Assembly: GCF_029029525.1 (NCBI RefSeq)
Contig: NZ_JAKJSC010000001.1
Coordinates: 2,764,987 to 2,828,986 of the forward strand
DNA length: 64,000 bases
Origin: Labilibaculum sp. DW002
Lineage (GTDB): Bacteria; Bacteroidota; Bacteroidia; Bacteroidales; Marinifilaceae
Direction: 5' to 3'
Position 1 is the first letter of the stretch. Each line of letters begins with the position of its first letter. The translations under genes were made by a program, and so were the position numbers. The notes under the pieces are model-generated. The model was given only the letters and a program-made list of their open reading frames with translations. It had not been told where the DNA came from and made no database searches. Shown here piece by piece: positions 9,354-17,682 of the stretch.

Positions 9354-9667
9354 TCATCTTCATTTTTTTTTAATATTCAAAAAAAAACTCTCCTAAAACC
9401 AATGTGTAATTATTTATATAGATACTCAAAACCATCCGATTTGTTTATCTCTTTTTGATTTATCAAATAAATATTCCTCTAAGAATATACAGTATAAAAA
9501 CACACTAAACCTGATGAAGAAAATACATCCTTTGTGAAACAAAATAACAGTCTACACAAACAAATTTTATTCTGTCACTTATATTTCTTAATCAGAATTA
9601 AAATACTTAAATTGAATACATAATAAATTTATTCAATAGGTTCTGAATTGGTGTAAAAAAATAAAAC

Positions 9668-11146
9668 ATGACTAACTTCAAACAAAACGAACTTACATTT
9701 CAATTAATGGTTGAAGCATCACCAAATGCTTTAGTTCTCATTAATAATATGAGTAAAATTGCCTACTTAAATAGTTTTTCTGAAGAATTGTTTCAATACA
9801 AAAAACAAGAATTGATAGGTCAGGATTTATCAATTCTAATCCCAAATAAATTTAAAAAAGAACATCCAAACCTATTAAAAACCTATTTTAACAATCCATC
9901 TAGTAGACAAATGGGCGCTAATAGAGATCTTTATGCCTTAAGAAAAGATGGGTCTGAATTTCCCGTAGAAATTGGATTAAATCCAATTGTAACTGTTGAT
10001 GGTTCTCTTGTTTTGGCTTCAATTATTGATATTACCACTCGCAAAAAAGCAAATGAACAATTTCGATTGGTAGTAGAATCAGCTCCAAATGCCATTATTT
10101 TAGTTGATAACTTGGGTGTTATAAATTTGATTAATAAACAAACAGAGGTTCTTTTTGGTTATACTAGAAAGGAATTAGTAGGAAAAAAAATGGAAGTATT
10201 ACTCCCATCTCGCTATAAATCTAATCACCCAAACTTACGCAATCACTTTTTAGCTGCACCACAAACAAGGGCAATGGGAGCCGGTAGAGATCTTTTTGCA
10301 ATTCGAAAAGATGGAAGTGAATTTCCTGTAGAAATTGGATTAAATCCTTTAGAAACAGTAAATGGAAACCAAGTATTGGCATCGATAATTGATATTTCAG
10401 AACGAAAAAAGATTGAAGAAGCCACAAAACTACAATCAAAAAAGATAGAAGCAAAAAATAAGGAATTAGAACAATTTACTTACATCGCTTCACACGATCT
10501 TCAAGAGCCTCTTAATACAATCATCAGTTTCATCGAAATCATAGAGAATCATCCAGATAGAGATTATAATGATTTAGAAAAGGACAGTTTTAAATTCATT
10601 AATCAAGCCTCTACTCGAATGAAAGAGTTGATTAAAGGACTTTTAGATTATAGTCGGTTGGGAAACAAAGCTGAAATGAAAAAGCTAAATTCCAAATCAT
10701 TAGTTCAATCCGTTTGCCACGACCTTGATTACATCATTAAGAAAACAAATGCAAAAATTACAGTTGGTGATTTGCCATTCACTTTTGCCTACGAAACAGA
10801 ATTACGATTGTTATTTCAAAATTTGATTAGTAATAGCATTAAATTTATGGACCCAGAAAAAACTCCAGAAATATCAATTACTGCAAGCCAAGACAAATGC
10901 CAAACCAGTTTTTCAGTTAAAGACAACGGAATTGGAATTGATCCAAAATACAATGAAAAAATATTTACCATATTCCAACGCCTTCATGGCCGTAACGAAT
11001 ATGAAGGAACAGGTATTGGACTTGCTCACTGCCGCAAAATAGTAGAACTTCACAATGGAAATATCTGGGTAGAATCAGAAGTTGGAAAAGGCAGTACCTT
11101 TTACTTTACCATAAACTCAAACATTAAAAATGATGAAAAAATATAA
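9668..11146 (+). CDS. Soluble PAS-PAS sensor histidine kinase
   Basis: Cytoplasmic sensor kinase of 492 aa with no membrane segment. Two PAS domains (about 10-125 and 130-245) are near copies of each other: both contain KDGSEFPVEIGLNP and end in LASIIDI followed by a charged linker. HisKA follows with phospho-acceptor His276 in YIASHDLQEPLN, then HATPase_c with N-box LISNSIKF, G1 DNGIGID and G2 GTGIGLAHCRKIVE. The gene overlaps the next one by 17 bp, so kinase and receiver are surely partners. Because it is divergent from susC it could affect the xylan locus, but nothing in the sequence proves that. The PAS ligand (redox, light or small molecule) cannot be read from motifs. Confidence 0.93.
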   Translation: MTNFKQNELTFQLMVEASPNALVLINNMSKIAYLNSFSEELFQYKKQELIGQDLSILIPNKFKKEHPNLLKTYFNNPSSRQMGANRDLYALRKDGSEFPVEIGLNPIVTVDGSLVLASIIDITTRKKANEQFRLVVESAPNAIILVDNLGVINLINKQTEVLFGYTRKELVGKKMEVLLPSRYKSNHPNLRNHFLAAPQTRAMGAGRDLFAIRKDGSEFPVEIGLNPLETVNGNQVLASIIDISERKKIEEATKLQSKKIEAKNKELEQFTYIASHDLQEPLNTIISFIEIIENHPDRDYNDLEKDSFKFINQASTRMKELIKGLLDYSRLGNKAEMKKLNSKSLVQSVCHDLDYIIKKTNAKITVGDLPFTFAYETELRLLFQNLISNSIKFMDPEKTPEISITASQDKCQTSFSVKDNGIGIDPKYNEKIFTIFQRLHGRNEYEGTGIGLAHCRKIVELHNGNIWVESEVGKGSTFYFTINSNIKNDEKI

Positions 11147-11576
11147 CGGCCTAAATTGCATTCTACTTATTGATGATGAAGAGTCGAATAACTACTTGCA
11201 TCAAATGATAATAAAACATGCTAAAATTGACACTTTCGTGCAGGTAACCTACGATGGTATAGAAGCATTAGAGTTTTTAACATGCTCTGGTAGGTATCAG
11301 GAGGCTAAAGAATATCCGCAACCCGGAATTATATTTCTAGATATTAACATGCCTAAAATGAACGGCTGGGAGTTTTTAGAGGAGTACGTTAAACTTCCTG
11401 AAGAACAAAAAGGAAAGATTGTAATGGCAATGCTCACCTCAAGTTTAAATCAAGATGACATTGATAAGTCTGAGGAAAATAATAATTTAAAAGGATTTAT
11501 TAGTAAACCCCTAACATCAAAAAAATTAATGGATGTTGTGAATAACAATTTTCAAATCGTAAAAGAGAATAAGTAG
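11130..11576 (+). CDS. Single-domain response regulator (Rcp-like receiver)
   Basis: A 148-aa protein made of one receiver domain and no output domain. Acidic pocket LLIDDEES (Asp15, Asp16), phospho-acceptor Asp71 in FLDINMPKMNGWEF, the Thr/Ser switch in MLTSS and the Lys in ISKPLTS are all present. It has the extended loop before the phospho-site typical of Rcp-type partners of PAS or phytochrome kinases. It starts inside the 3' end of the kinase gene (two ATGs, 11130 and 11133), implying coupled translation. Output is probably by protein-protein contact or phosphorelay to another protein. Confidence 0.93.
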   Translation: MMKKYNGLNCILLIDDEESNNYLHQMIIKHAKIDTFVQVTYDGIEALEFLTCSGRYQEAKEYPQPGIIFLDINMPKMNGWEFLEEYVKLPEEQKGKIVMAMLTSSLNQDDIDKSEENNNLKGFISKPLTSKKLMDVVNNNFQIVKENK

Positions 11577-11596
11577 CTTTTTCAATAAAGCACAAA

Positions 11597-11618
11597 AAAA
11601 TCGGTATTAACCGATTAT
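11597..11618 (-). terminator. Hairpin with T-run for the small minus-strand gene
   Basis: A 7-bp stem AATCGGT/ACCGATT with loop ATTA. On the minus strand it is followed by a run of seven T residues (the A-run before it on the plus strand), so it acts as an intrinsic terminator for leftward transcription. The small gene at 11719-11868 is the nearest upstream unit. Confidence 0.55.
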
Positions 11619-11718
11619 ACAATAATCACTGGAGCATACAATTCCTAAATAAAACAAATGCAATCATAACTTAAGCAATTTGTTCTATTCTGTATTAGGA
11701 TTAATTTACAATCCAATA

Positions 11719-11868
11719 CTATCTTATCACCATATAATTCTTCTTATCGCGCAGGCGATTCCAATCTTTTGAATTCATAGATTGAATCATTTTTGTTGTT
11801 AAATCAACAACTACAAAATCCTCATCTATTGATGAAAACATCTCCTTAATCATTCTGAAAATTTTCAT
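11719..11868 (-). CDS. 49-aa small protein of unknown function
   Basis: Short minus-strand gene read by eye: ATG at 11868, TAG at 11721-11719. It starts MKIFRMIKEMFSSIDEDF, continues VVVDLTTKMIQSMNSKDW and ends RLRDKKNYMVIR. Codon use is like its neighbours, the composition is balanced (amphipathic N-terminus, basic C-terminus), and a terminator hairpin lies about 100 bp downstream in the right orientation. I do not recognise a family. It stands alone between the convergent receiver gene and the exported protein at 12027. It is too short for routine gene callers with a 60-residue cutoff. Confidence 0.5.
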   Translation of the reverse strand: MKIFRMIKEMFSSIDEDFVVVDLTTKMIQSMNSKDWNRLRDKKNYMVIR

Positions 11869-12026
11869 ATCCCTAAATTATATTGTTATTTTACCTATAT
11901 AAATTTAGCACGATTATTGGAAATATTCAAGGAGATTTAGCCGGACTTAATAATTACGTAATATGAGTTTTTAAACGCGTATTTTCAGTTCACATTTACG
12001 TAATATTAATTTATCAATTCACTTTT

Positions 12027-12551
12027 TTACTCTGTAAAGTCGATTGAGCTAAAAAATAAATTCTTCTTATCTATTAATAATTGTTTCATTCGAGAAGGTC
12101 CACCAATTGCAATTTGATAAATAAATTTTCCTCTAAAGAAGAATCGCTTAAAATAGGTGTATTCATGCTTTCCTACCATCTGAGTATACACAATTTCTTT
12201 GCCCAGCATTCTTTTAAAAGCAACTGAATTCTCCGAAATTAAGACTGTACTTCCCCTTACCAAACTTCCCTCCTTCATCTCTTTATAATATTCTGTTGGA
12301 TCGGAATGCGTAAAATCCAAACCAACACCAGAGAAATTAGAAGCAACAACACCAAAAACAGTAACCGCATCTTTGTAACTAAATACCTCTACAGTAATAC
12401 CATTCAATTCTTTTCTTTGAACAAAAGGCTTTTCGGGCATATCAAAACTAATATTCGACTCAACCGATTTAGATGTTAACCATTCAATTTGCGCCGAAGC
12501 AGAACTGATTAAAAATGCGAAAACAATAAGAAAAGAAAACAGGTACTTCAT
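12027..12551 (-). CDS. Exported protein of unknown function, 174 aa
   Basis: Small secreted or periplasmic protein. A signal peptide is clear at residues 1-20 (hydrophobic LFSFLIVFAFLISSASA, then QIEW). The mature part has alternating beta-type segments (VQRKELNGITVEVFSYKDAV, EYTYFKRFFFRGKFIYQIAI) and no cysteine, metal or nucleotide motif. I do not recognise a family. It follows dgt by 51 bp on the same strand and may be co-transcribed with it, though no functional link is apparent. Confidence 0.75.
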   Translation of the reverse strand: MKYLFSFLIVFAFLISSASAQIEWLTSKSVESNISFDMPEKPFVQRKELNGITVEVFSYKDAVTVFGVVASNFSGVGLDFTHSDPTEYYKEMKEGSLVRGSTVLISENSVAFKRMLGKEIVYTQMVGKHEYTYFKRFFFRGKFIYQIAIGGPSRMKQLLIDKKNLFFSSIDFTE

Positions 12552-12602
12552 ACAATCAATTATTAAATCTTATCAATGATAATTTCAGAAAACAATCACA
12601 CC

Positions 12603-13958
12603 TTAATTAATGCCTGGAAGTTTAATGCCTTTGATAGTTCGGTATAAATCGAGAGCAAAAACATCAGTCATTCCCGAAACAAAATCGAGTATTGACATGA
12701 TTTTGCCATAATCGGTATCGGATTCAATATCATACTGCTCTGGAATTAAGGACAAAAGATTTTTCGAGTAGAAATTATCAGGTTCTAATACCGCCGTTAC
12801 AAATTCTTGCAACAGAGTACCTAAAATTTTATAACCAGCCAGTTCAATTTCAAGAACAGAACGGTGATTGTAGATTTTAGAAACAGCAATCTTAGTGCAT
12901 GTTTTATAAGCCTGCAAAGCATCTTCATTAATTTCCTTAATCAAAGTAGATTTAAACTCACCACTCATGATAAGCTCATAGTTGTTCACAAATACCGCAA
13001 CACATTCCGACACCAACTTACCAATAACACCGGCACGCATATATGCAATCTGCTCATTTATATCGGTTACCTCTTTACAGGTTTCATCAATTTTATCAAA
13101 AGTAGCTTTATCCTTTTCGGGATGATAAAAACTTAATAGCAGTTTTTTTGTTTCATCTGTGCTAAGGATTTTGAGTTTGTGAGCATCCTCAATATCCATT
13201 ATCTGATAACAAATATCATCTGCTGCTTCTACCAAATAGACTAAGGGATGACGAGCAAAAATACCATCCGATAATTCAGGAATTCCCAATTCTTTTGCAA
13301 TTTTCAAATAATCTTCTCTTTCAGCTTGAAAAAAACCATACTTTCTCTTACCAACAACTTCAATTTTATTACTTTCCCATGGGTATTTTATAATGGCTGC
13401 AATACTTGAATAGGTTAAAGCAAAACCACCTTTTCGTCTTCCGTTAAAGGCATGAGTTAATAGGCGGAAAGCGTTGGCATTACCTTCAAAATTGCAAAGA
13501 TCAGCCCACTGTTCTCTTGTAAATTTACTTTCTAGTTTTTTCCCTTCGTCATGAGTAAAATAGTAAGAGAGAGCTTCTTCTCCGGAATGACCGAAAGGTG
13601 GGTTACCTAAATCGTGAGCCAAACAGGCACCAGCTACAATACTTCCAATTTCTTTAATGCTAGAAAGATCATCTGATAAATTTAGTTGTATTAACTTATC
13701 AGCAAGCGCATTACCCAAAGAGCGACCAACACTTGAAACTTCAAGACTATGCGTTAATCTATTGTGCACGAATATACTTCCTGGAAGAGGGAATACCTGT
13801 GTTTTATTTTGTAACCTTCTGAAAGGTGATGAGAATATTAAGCGATCGTAATCTCTTTGAAATTGCGATCTAATATCTATCTGTTGTACAGAAGAAAACT
13901 GGTCTTCTTGACCAAATCGTTTTGCCGATAATAAGCTATTCCACTCCATTTTTTTCAT
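12603..13958 (-). CDS. dgt: dGTP triphosphohydrolase (dGTPase)
   Basis: HD-superfamily enzyme that hydrolyses dGTP to deoxyguanosine and triphosphate. Metal ligands are visible: His70 in NRLTHSLEVS and the HD pair His115-Asp116 in ACLAHDLGNPPFGHSG. The YDRLIFSSPFRRLQNKTQVF segment is the standard dGTPase opening. At 451 aa it is close to the usual length. The start may be MKKMEW (13958) or the internal Met4. It stands as the upstream gene of a short leftward unit with the exported protein at 12027. A deoxynucleoside-kinase pair elsewhere in the window (30090-31373) also affects dNTP pools, but they are not linked. Confidence 0.95.
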   Translation of the reverse strand: MKKMEWNSLLSAKRFGQEDQFSSVQQIDIRSQFQRDYDRLIFSSPFRRLQNKTQVFPLPGSIFVHNRLTHSLEVSSVGRSLGNALADKLIQLNLSDDLSSIKEIGSIVAGACLAHDLGNPPFGHSGEEALSYYFTHDEGKKLESKFTREQWADLCNFEGNANAFRLLTHAFNGRRKGGFALTYSSIAAIIKYPWESNKIEVVGKRKYGFFQAEREDYLKIAKELGIPELSDGIFARHPLVYLVEAADDICYQIMDIEDAHKLKILSTDETKKLLLSFYHPEKDKATFDKIDETCKEVTDINEQIAYMRAGVIGKLVSECVAVFVNNYELIMSGEFKSTLIKEINEDALQAYKTCTKIAVSKIYNHRSVLEIELAGYKILGTLLQEFVTAVLEPDNFYSKNLLSLIPEQYDIESDTDYGKIMSILDFVSGMTDVFALDLYRTIKGIKLPGIN

Positions 13959-14362
13959 TTAAAAATCTAAAAATACATTAAATATTTTCTTTGATCACAT
14001 GTGTTCGTATTTATTCACATATATTAATAAAATCAAGCATAGTTTAACTTATTTTTGATTAATATAGCGTACATTATCGTACAGTGCATGTAATATTTAC
14101 GGACACAATGGAACTAACACTGAAATGCATTAATTATACTAAAGCCCTAATTATCAACCTAATTACATCTGTGGCATATCTATTGATTATACAATGAGAA
14201 TTTGAGGTGATTTTTTTCTTAACTTATTTATCGATTACAATTTGACCTTATCAGTCATATTCACTGGTTTGTCGATAAAAAAATGCGTTTATCTAAATTT
14301 GTTTGCAATGTGAATGTTTAACAGTAATATTGTTTACAGATTTTCAAATACCACTAACTATT
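13959..14362. other. Divergent gap between dgt and the export operon
   Basis: AT-rich 404-bp gap. Its right end carries the promoter of the ABC operon (14268-14301). I see no RNA gene and no convincing reading frame in the rest. Confidence 0.6.
14268..14301 (+). promoter_or_regulatory. Promoter of the MacAB-TolC-type operon
   Basis: -33 element TTTG at 14268-14271, 22-nt spacer, -7 element TAAATTTG at 14294-14301, matching TAnnTTTG. Transcription would start near 14308, giving a leader of about 55 nt before the ATG at 14363. This also argues against the in-frame start at 14303. Confidence 0.6.
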
Positions 14363-15079
14363 ATGATTCGACTGACAAATATTCACAAGTCCTATATTAC
14401 TGGGGCAAATAAGCTTCATGTACTTAAGGGAATTGATTTGCATATTAAAGAAGGCGAGTTGATTTCCATCATGGGATCTTCAGGTTCAGGTAAATCGACA
14501 CTCCTAAACATATTAGGTCTCCTTGATAATCATGACGATGGTACTTATGTCTTGAACAATCAGGAAATAAAAGCCATGAGCGAAACTAAAGCAGCAAAGC
14601 TTAGAAATAATTTATTGGGTTTTGTATTTCAATCTTTTAACCTGATATCCTTTAAAAACGCCATGGAAAATGTGGCACTCCCATTATACTATCAGAAGGT
14701 AGCACGTAGAAAACGTAATAAGCTTGCCGTTGAATATCTCGATAAAATGGGATTGAAAGAGTGGGCTGAACATATGCCAAACGAATTATCGGGTGGTCAA
14801 AAACAAAGGGTAGCTATCTCGAGAGCAATGATAACTCAACCGAAGATTATTCTTGCTGATGAGCCTACTGGTGCCCTGGATTCTCAAACCTCACTTGAGG
14901 TAATGGATCTCTTAAGAGAAATTAACCGTAGCGGAATTACAGTAATTATTGTTACTCACGAATTGGATATTGCAGAAATGACAGATCGCATCATTAATCT
15001 CAAAGATGGTTTAATTGAATCGATTATTGAAAATAAAAAAATCAATAGTTCCGAGACAATTCAAAGTCACCAAGCATAA
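14363..15079 (+). CDS. ABC transporter ATPase, MacB/LolD type
   Basis: ATP-binding subunit (238 aa) of a MacB-like exporter. I start it at the ATG at 14363 (MIRLTNIHKSY), which gives the normal N-terminus. Walker A GSSGSGKST is at 38-46, Q-loop FVFQ near 87-90, signature LSGGQKQR at 142-149, Walker B IILADE at 162-167 and the H-loop in IIVTHE. The C-terminus is a short tail. First gene of a five-gene operon with two permeases, a membrane-fusion protein and a TolC-like protein, so the machine probably pumps a substrate from the inner membrane or periplasm across the outer membrane. Confidence 0.95.
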   Translation: MIRLTNIHKSYITGANKLHVLKGIDLHIKEGELISIMGSSGSGKSTLLNILGLLDNHDDGTYVLNNQEIKAMSETKAAKLRNNLLGFVFQSFNLISFKNAMENVALPLYYQKVARRKRNKLAVEYLDKMGLKEWAEHMPNELSGGQKQRVAISRAMITQPKIILADEPTGALDSQTSLEVMDLLREINRSGITVIIVTHELDIAEMTDRIINLKDGLIESIIENKKINSSETIQSHQA

Positions 15080-15115
15080 GGCAACCTAATCAAAAAAACG
15101 CTCTACAATTAAGCT

Positions 15116-16369
15116 ATGTTTGATAGAGATAAATGGAACGAGATATTTAGTACCATTCGTAAAAATAAAACCCGAACCTTTCTTACTGGATTTTCGGTTG
15201 CAACTGGAATCTTTATGCTGATTTTTCTTTTGGGAGCAGGTAGAGGTTTGCGTAATGGGATGAAAGATGTTTTCGCTCAGGATGCTACAAACAGTATGCA
15301 GATATATGGTGGGCGAACTACCAAAGCATATAAAGGAACACCCGAAGGAAAAAGGATTCAGATGAAAAATGCGGATTTGCTGAGTCTAAAAAAATCCATA
15401 GAAAAGATGGATGCTATTTCTGCAATGAGTTATATCCCGGGAGCAGAGGTTATATCCTATAAAGATAATTTTGGAAACTTTAATGTTTCTCCAATTCACG
15501 ATACCTATAAGGAAATTACAAATTTTGATATTCTAAAAGGGCGCTTTTTGAATAAAAAAGATATAAAAGACTATCGAAAAGTTGTAATTATTCAAGATGT
15601 TGTTAAAGAAGTTCTTTTCCCAAAAGAAACAGCAGTCAACAAGTTTATTACAATCAACAACATTAAATTTAAGGTAATTGGTGTTTTTCATCAATCTAGC
15701 TTTGATGATAACTCGAGAGAAATTTATATTCCGATTACGGTAGCTCAGAAGATTTTCAATAATAACGATCATGTTCGAAGAATTTCTTTTACTCTTAGTG
15801 ATGTTTCTGTTGAAGAAAGTAAAAATGTAGTACAACAAGTCATCTACAAAATGGCTGACGAGCACGGATTTAGCAAAGAAGACAAAAGTGCCTTGTGGAT
15901 ACAAAATAACATTGAAAACTCTCAATCTTTTGCTGCCCTTTTTAGAGGTATTGAAAAGTTTGTTTGGATCATTGGGGTTTTTACAATTTTACTGGGTGTT
16001 ATTGGAGTTTTCAATATTATGATGATAGTTGTGAAAGAAAGAACCAAAGAGATCGGTATTCGAAAAGCTATTGGAGCATCTCCAATTTCTGTTGTTTCGC
16101 TTGTTTTGATGGAGGCTATTTTTATTACAGCTGCTTCGGGCTATGTTGGTTTAATCGCCGGAGTCGGACTACTTGAGACGATTTCAAAATTTAATCTTAT
16201 TGAAAAACTATATCCTCCGGCGGCAATTTATTTTTTAGATCCACAAGTTGATATGGGAATAGCTGTTGGTGCAACAATTGTTCTTGTAATAACAGGTGCT
16301 TTGGCAGGTTTTTTTCCTGCACGTAGAGCTGCCTCTATTCGGCCGATTGAAGCACTGAGGGATGAATAG
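15116..16369 (+). CDS. ABC transporter permease 1, MacB/FtsX type
   Basis: Inner-membrane permease of 417 aa with the MacB topology: one N-terminal membrane helix (about 22-42), a large periplasmic MacB_PCD domain (about 45-260) and an FtsX domain with three helices (about 275-300, 325-350, 385-405). The conserved motif VVKERTKEIGIRKAIGASP marks the FtsX coupling region and PARRAASIRPIEALRDE is the typical C-terminus. It begins MFDRDKWNEI, paralleling the next gene (MFDLDKWQEI), so the two permeases are a duplicated pair and probably form a heterodimer. No ATPase domain is fused; that is the separate upstream gene. Confidence 0.93.
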   Translation: MFDRDKWNEIFSTIRKNKTRTFLTGFSVATGIFMLIFLLGAGRGLRNGMKDVFAQDATNSMQIYGGRTTKAYKGTPEGKRIQMKNADLLSLKKSIEKMDAISAMSYIPGAEVISYKDNFGNFNVSPIHDTYKEITNFDILKGRFLNKKDIKDYRKVVIIQDVVKEVLFPKETAVNKFITINNIKFKVIGVFHQSSFDDNSREIYIPITVAQKIFNNNDHVRRISFTLSDVSVEESKNVVQQVIYKMADEHGFSKEDKSALWIQNNIENSQSFAALFRGIEKFVWIIGVFTILLGVIGVFNIMMIVVKERTKEIGIRKAIGASPISVVSLVLMEAIFITAASGYVGLIAGVGLLETISKFNLIEKLYPPAAIYFLDPQVDMGIAVGATIVLVITGALAGFFPARRAASIRPIEALRDE

Positions 16370-16397
16370 TATTTTGACTAAAATAAACAATCAGATC

Positions 16398-17645
16398 ATG
16401 TTCGATTTAGATAAATGGCAGGAAATTACTTCTGCCCTCAAAAAAAATAAATTAAGAACGGCTCTTACAGGCTCAGGGGTTATGTTTGGGATTTTAATTC
16501 TCGTGACACTGCTGGGAATTGGTAGAGGTTTTCAGAATAACATACAATCTTCTTTGGGGAATTTCGCAACCAATTCTACCGTATTTTGGGTGCAAAGAAC
16601 AACCAAAGCATATAAAGGATTGCCTCGAAATCGATTTTATCAGTTTACAAATGAAGATTTAGCCGCAATTAAAAGATCAGTTCCTGAATTAAAAAATATA
16701 GCTCCAGAAATTAATGGATGGAGTGGCGGTGCTACTCACAATACTTTTAGAAACGACAAAAAAGGGAATTTTAAAATTAAGGGCTCTTCTCCTGAGATGA
16801 ATAAAGTGATTCCTGTGGAAGTTCTTTCAGGGCGTTTTATTAATGAAAATGACTTGAAAGAAATGAGAAAGGTAATTACCATTGGACCTCGTGTCCAAGA
16901 ATTAATGTTCGACGAAGATGAAGATCCAGTTGGTCAATACCTTAAAGTAAACGGAATTTATCTACTAGTTGTAGGAACGATTAAACCATTAAGTCAAAAC
17001 ATGGGTAATCGTGATGACATTATTCAAATGCCATATACAACACTTCAGCGCTTGTATAACAGAGGTGATAAATTCTATTCTTTTATTGCAACGGCCAAAG
17101 TTGGTGAATCGGTTGAGGAGCTTCAAAATAGTATATTTTCAATTCTAGCTCGACGTCACAGCATTCATCCTGATGACAAACAAGCAATTGGGAATTTTAA
17201 CATTGCCAAATTATTCCAAAAAATATTCGGCCTTTTCAATAGTATTGGCTTCTTATTTTGGGTGATTGGCTTTGGAGTTTTAATTACTGGAATTATTGGT
17301 GTCAGTAATATTATGCATGTTGTCGTAAAGGAACGAACTCGTGAAATTGGCGTGAAGCGTGCTCTTGGAGCCAGACCTTGGGAAATTATCAGTCAGATTG
17401 TTACTGAGGCTGTTTTCCTGACTACCTTTTCAGGCTTTTGGGGCTTGGTTATTGGAGTTCTGATAGTTGAAGGAGCGGGTAAAATGGCTGGAGATACCAA
17501 TCAAATGATTTTAAACCCATACGTCGATATAAAAGTAGCTTTTATCGCACTTGGAGTTTTGGTTGTGTTTGGCTGTTTTGCCGGACTGTTACCAGCACAA
17601 AAAGCTATGAGAATTAAACCCGTTGATGCTTTACGTTACGAATAA
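16398..17645 (+). CDS. ABC transporter permease 2, MacB/FtsX type
   Basis: Paralogue of the preceding permease (415 aa from the ATG at 16398, MFDLDKWQEI). An earlier ATG at 16362 overlaps the previous stop but would add an odd 12-residue tail. Same architecture: N-terminal helix, MacB_PCD periplasmic domain, three-helix FtsX domain with VVKERTREIGVKRALGARP and C-terminal PAQKAMRIKPVDALRYE. Both permeases share the TKAYKG segment in the periplasmic domain. Two different permeases with one ATPase suggest a heterodimeric transporter of the kind often found in Bacteroidota next to HlyD and TolC genes. The substrate is unknown; macrolide-like compounds, peptides or lipids are all possible. Confidence 0.93.
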   Translation: MFDLDKWQEITSALKKNKLRTALTGSGVMFGILILVTLLGIGRGFQNNIQSSLGNFATNSTVFWVQRTTKAYKGLPRNRFYQFTNEDLAAIKRSVPELKNIAPEINGWSGGATHNTFRNDKKGNFKIKGSSPEMNKVIPVEVLSGRFINENDLKEMRKVITIGPRVQELMFDEDEDPVGQYLKVNGIYLLVVGTIKPLSQNMGNRDDIIQMPYTTLQRLYNRGDKFYSFIATAKVGESVEELQNSIFSILARRHSIHPDDKQAIGNFNIAKLFQKIFGLFNSIGFLFWVIGFGVLITGIIGVSNIMHVVVKERTREIGVKRALGARPWEIISQIVTEAVFLTTFSGFWGLVIGVLIVEGAGKMAGDTNQMILNPYVDIKVAFIALGVLVVFGCFAGLLPAQKAMRIKPVDALRYE

Positions 17646-17682
17646 ATTACACTTGATATAACACTTGAAAATAACAATTGAT

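Larger units (their letters stand above)
9067..9667. other. Divergent regulatory region between susC and histidine kinase
   Basis: A 601-bp AT-rich gap between two divergent genes. It holds two inverted repeats built on ATTGAA/TTCAAT (9093-9113 and 9611-9637) and one possible 42-codon minus-strand reading frame (9225-9353). The best susC -7-like match on the minus strand is AAGGTTTG, one base off consensus and without a well-spaced -33 TTG, so I do not call a susC promoter. No RNA gene was recognised. Confidence 0.5.

Noticed and set aside
9668-11576. The PAS kinase pair as the regulator of the xylan locus
   Set aside because: Only divergence supports it. The receiver has no DNA-binding domain, so direct control is not shown.
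15533-15925. 130-codon antisense frame in permease 1
   Set aside because: Shadow of the FtsX-type permease; composition dominated by Phe, Asn and Ile.
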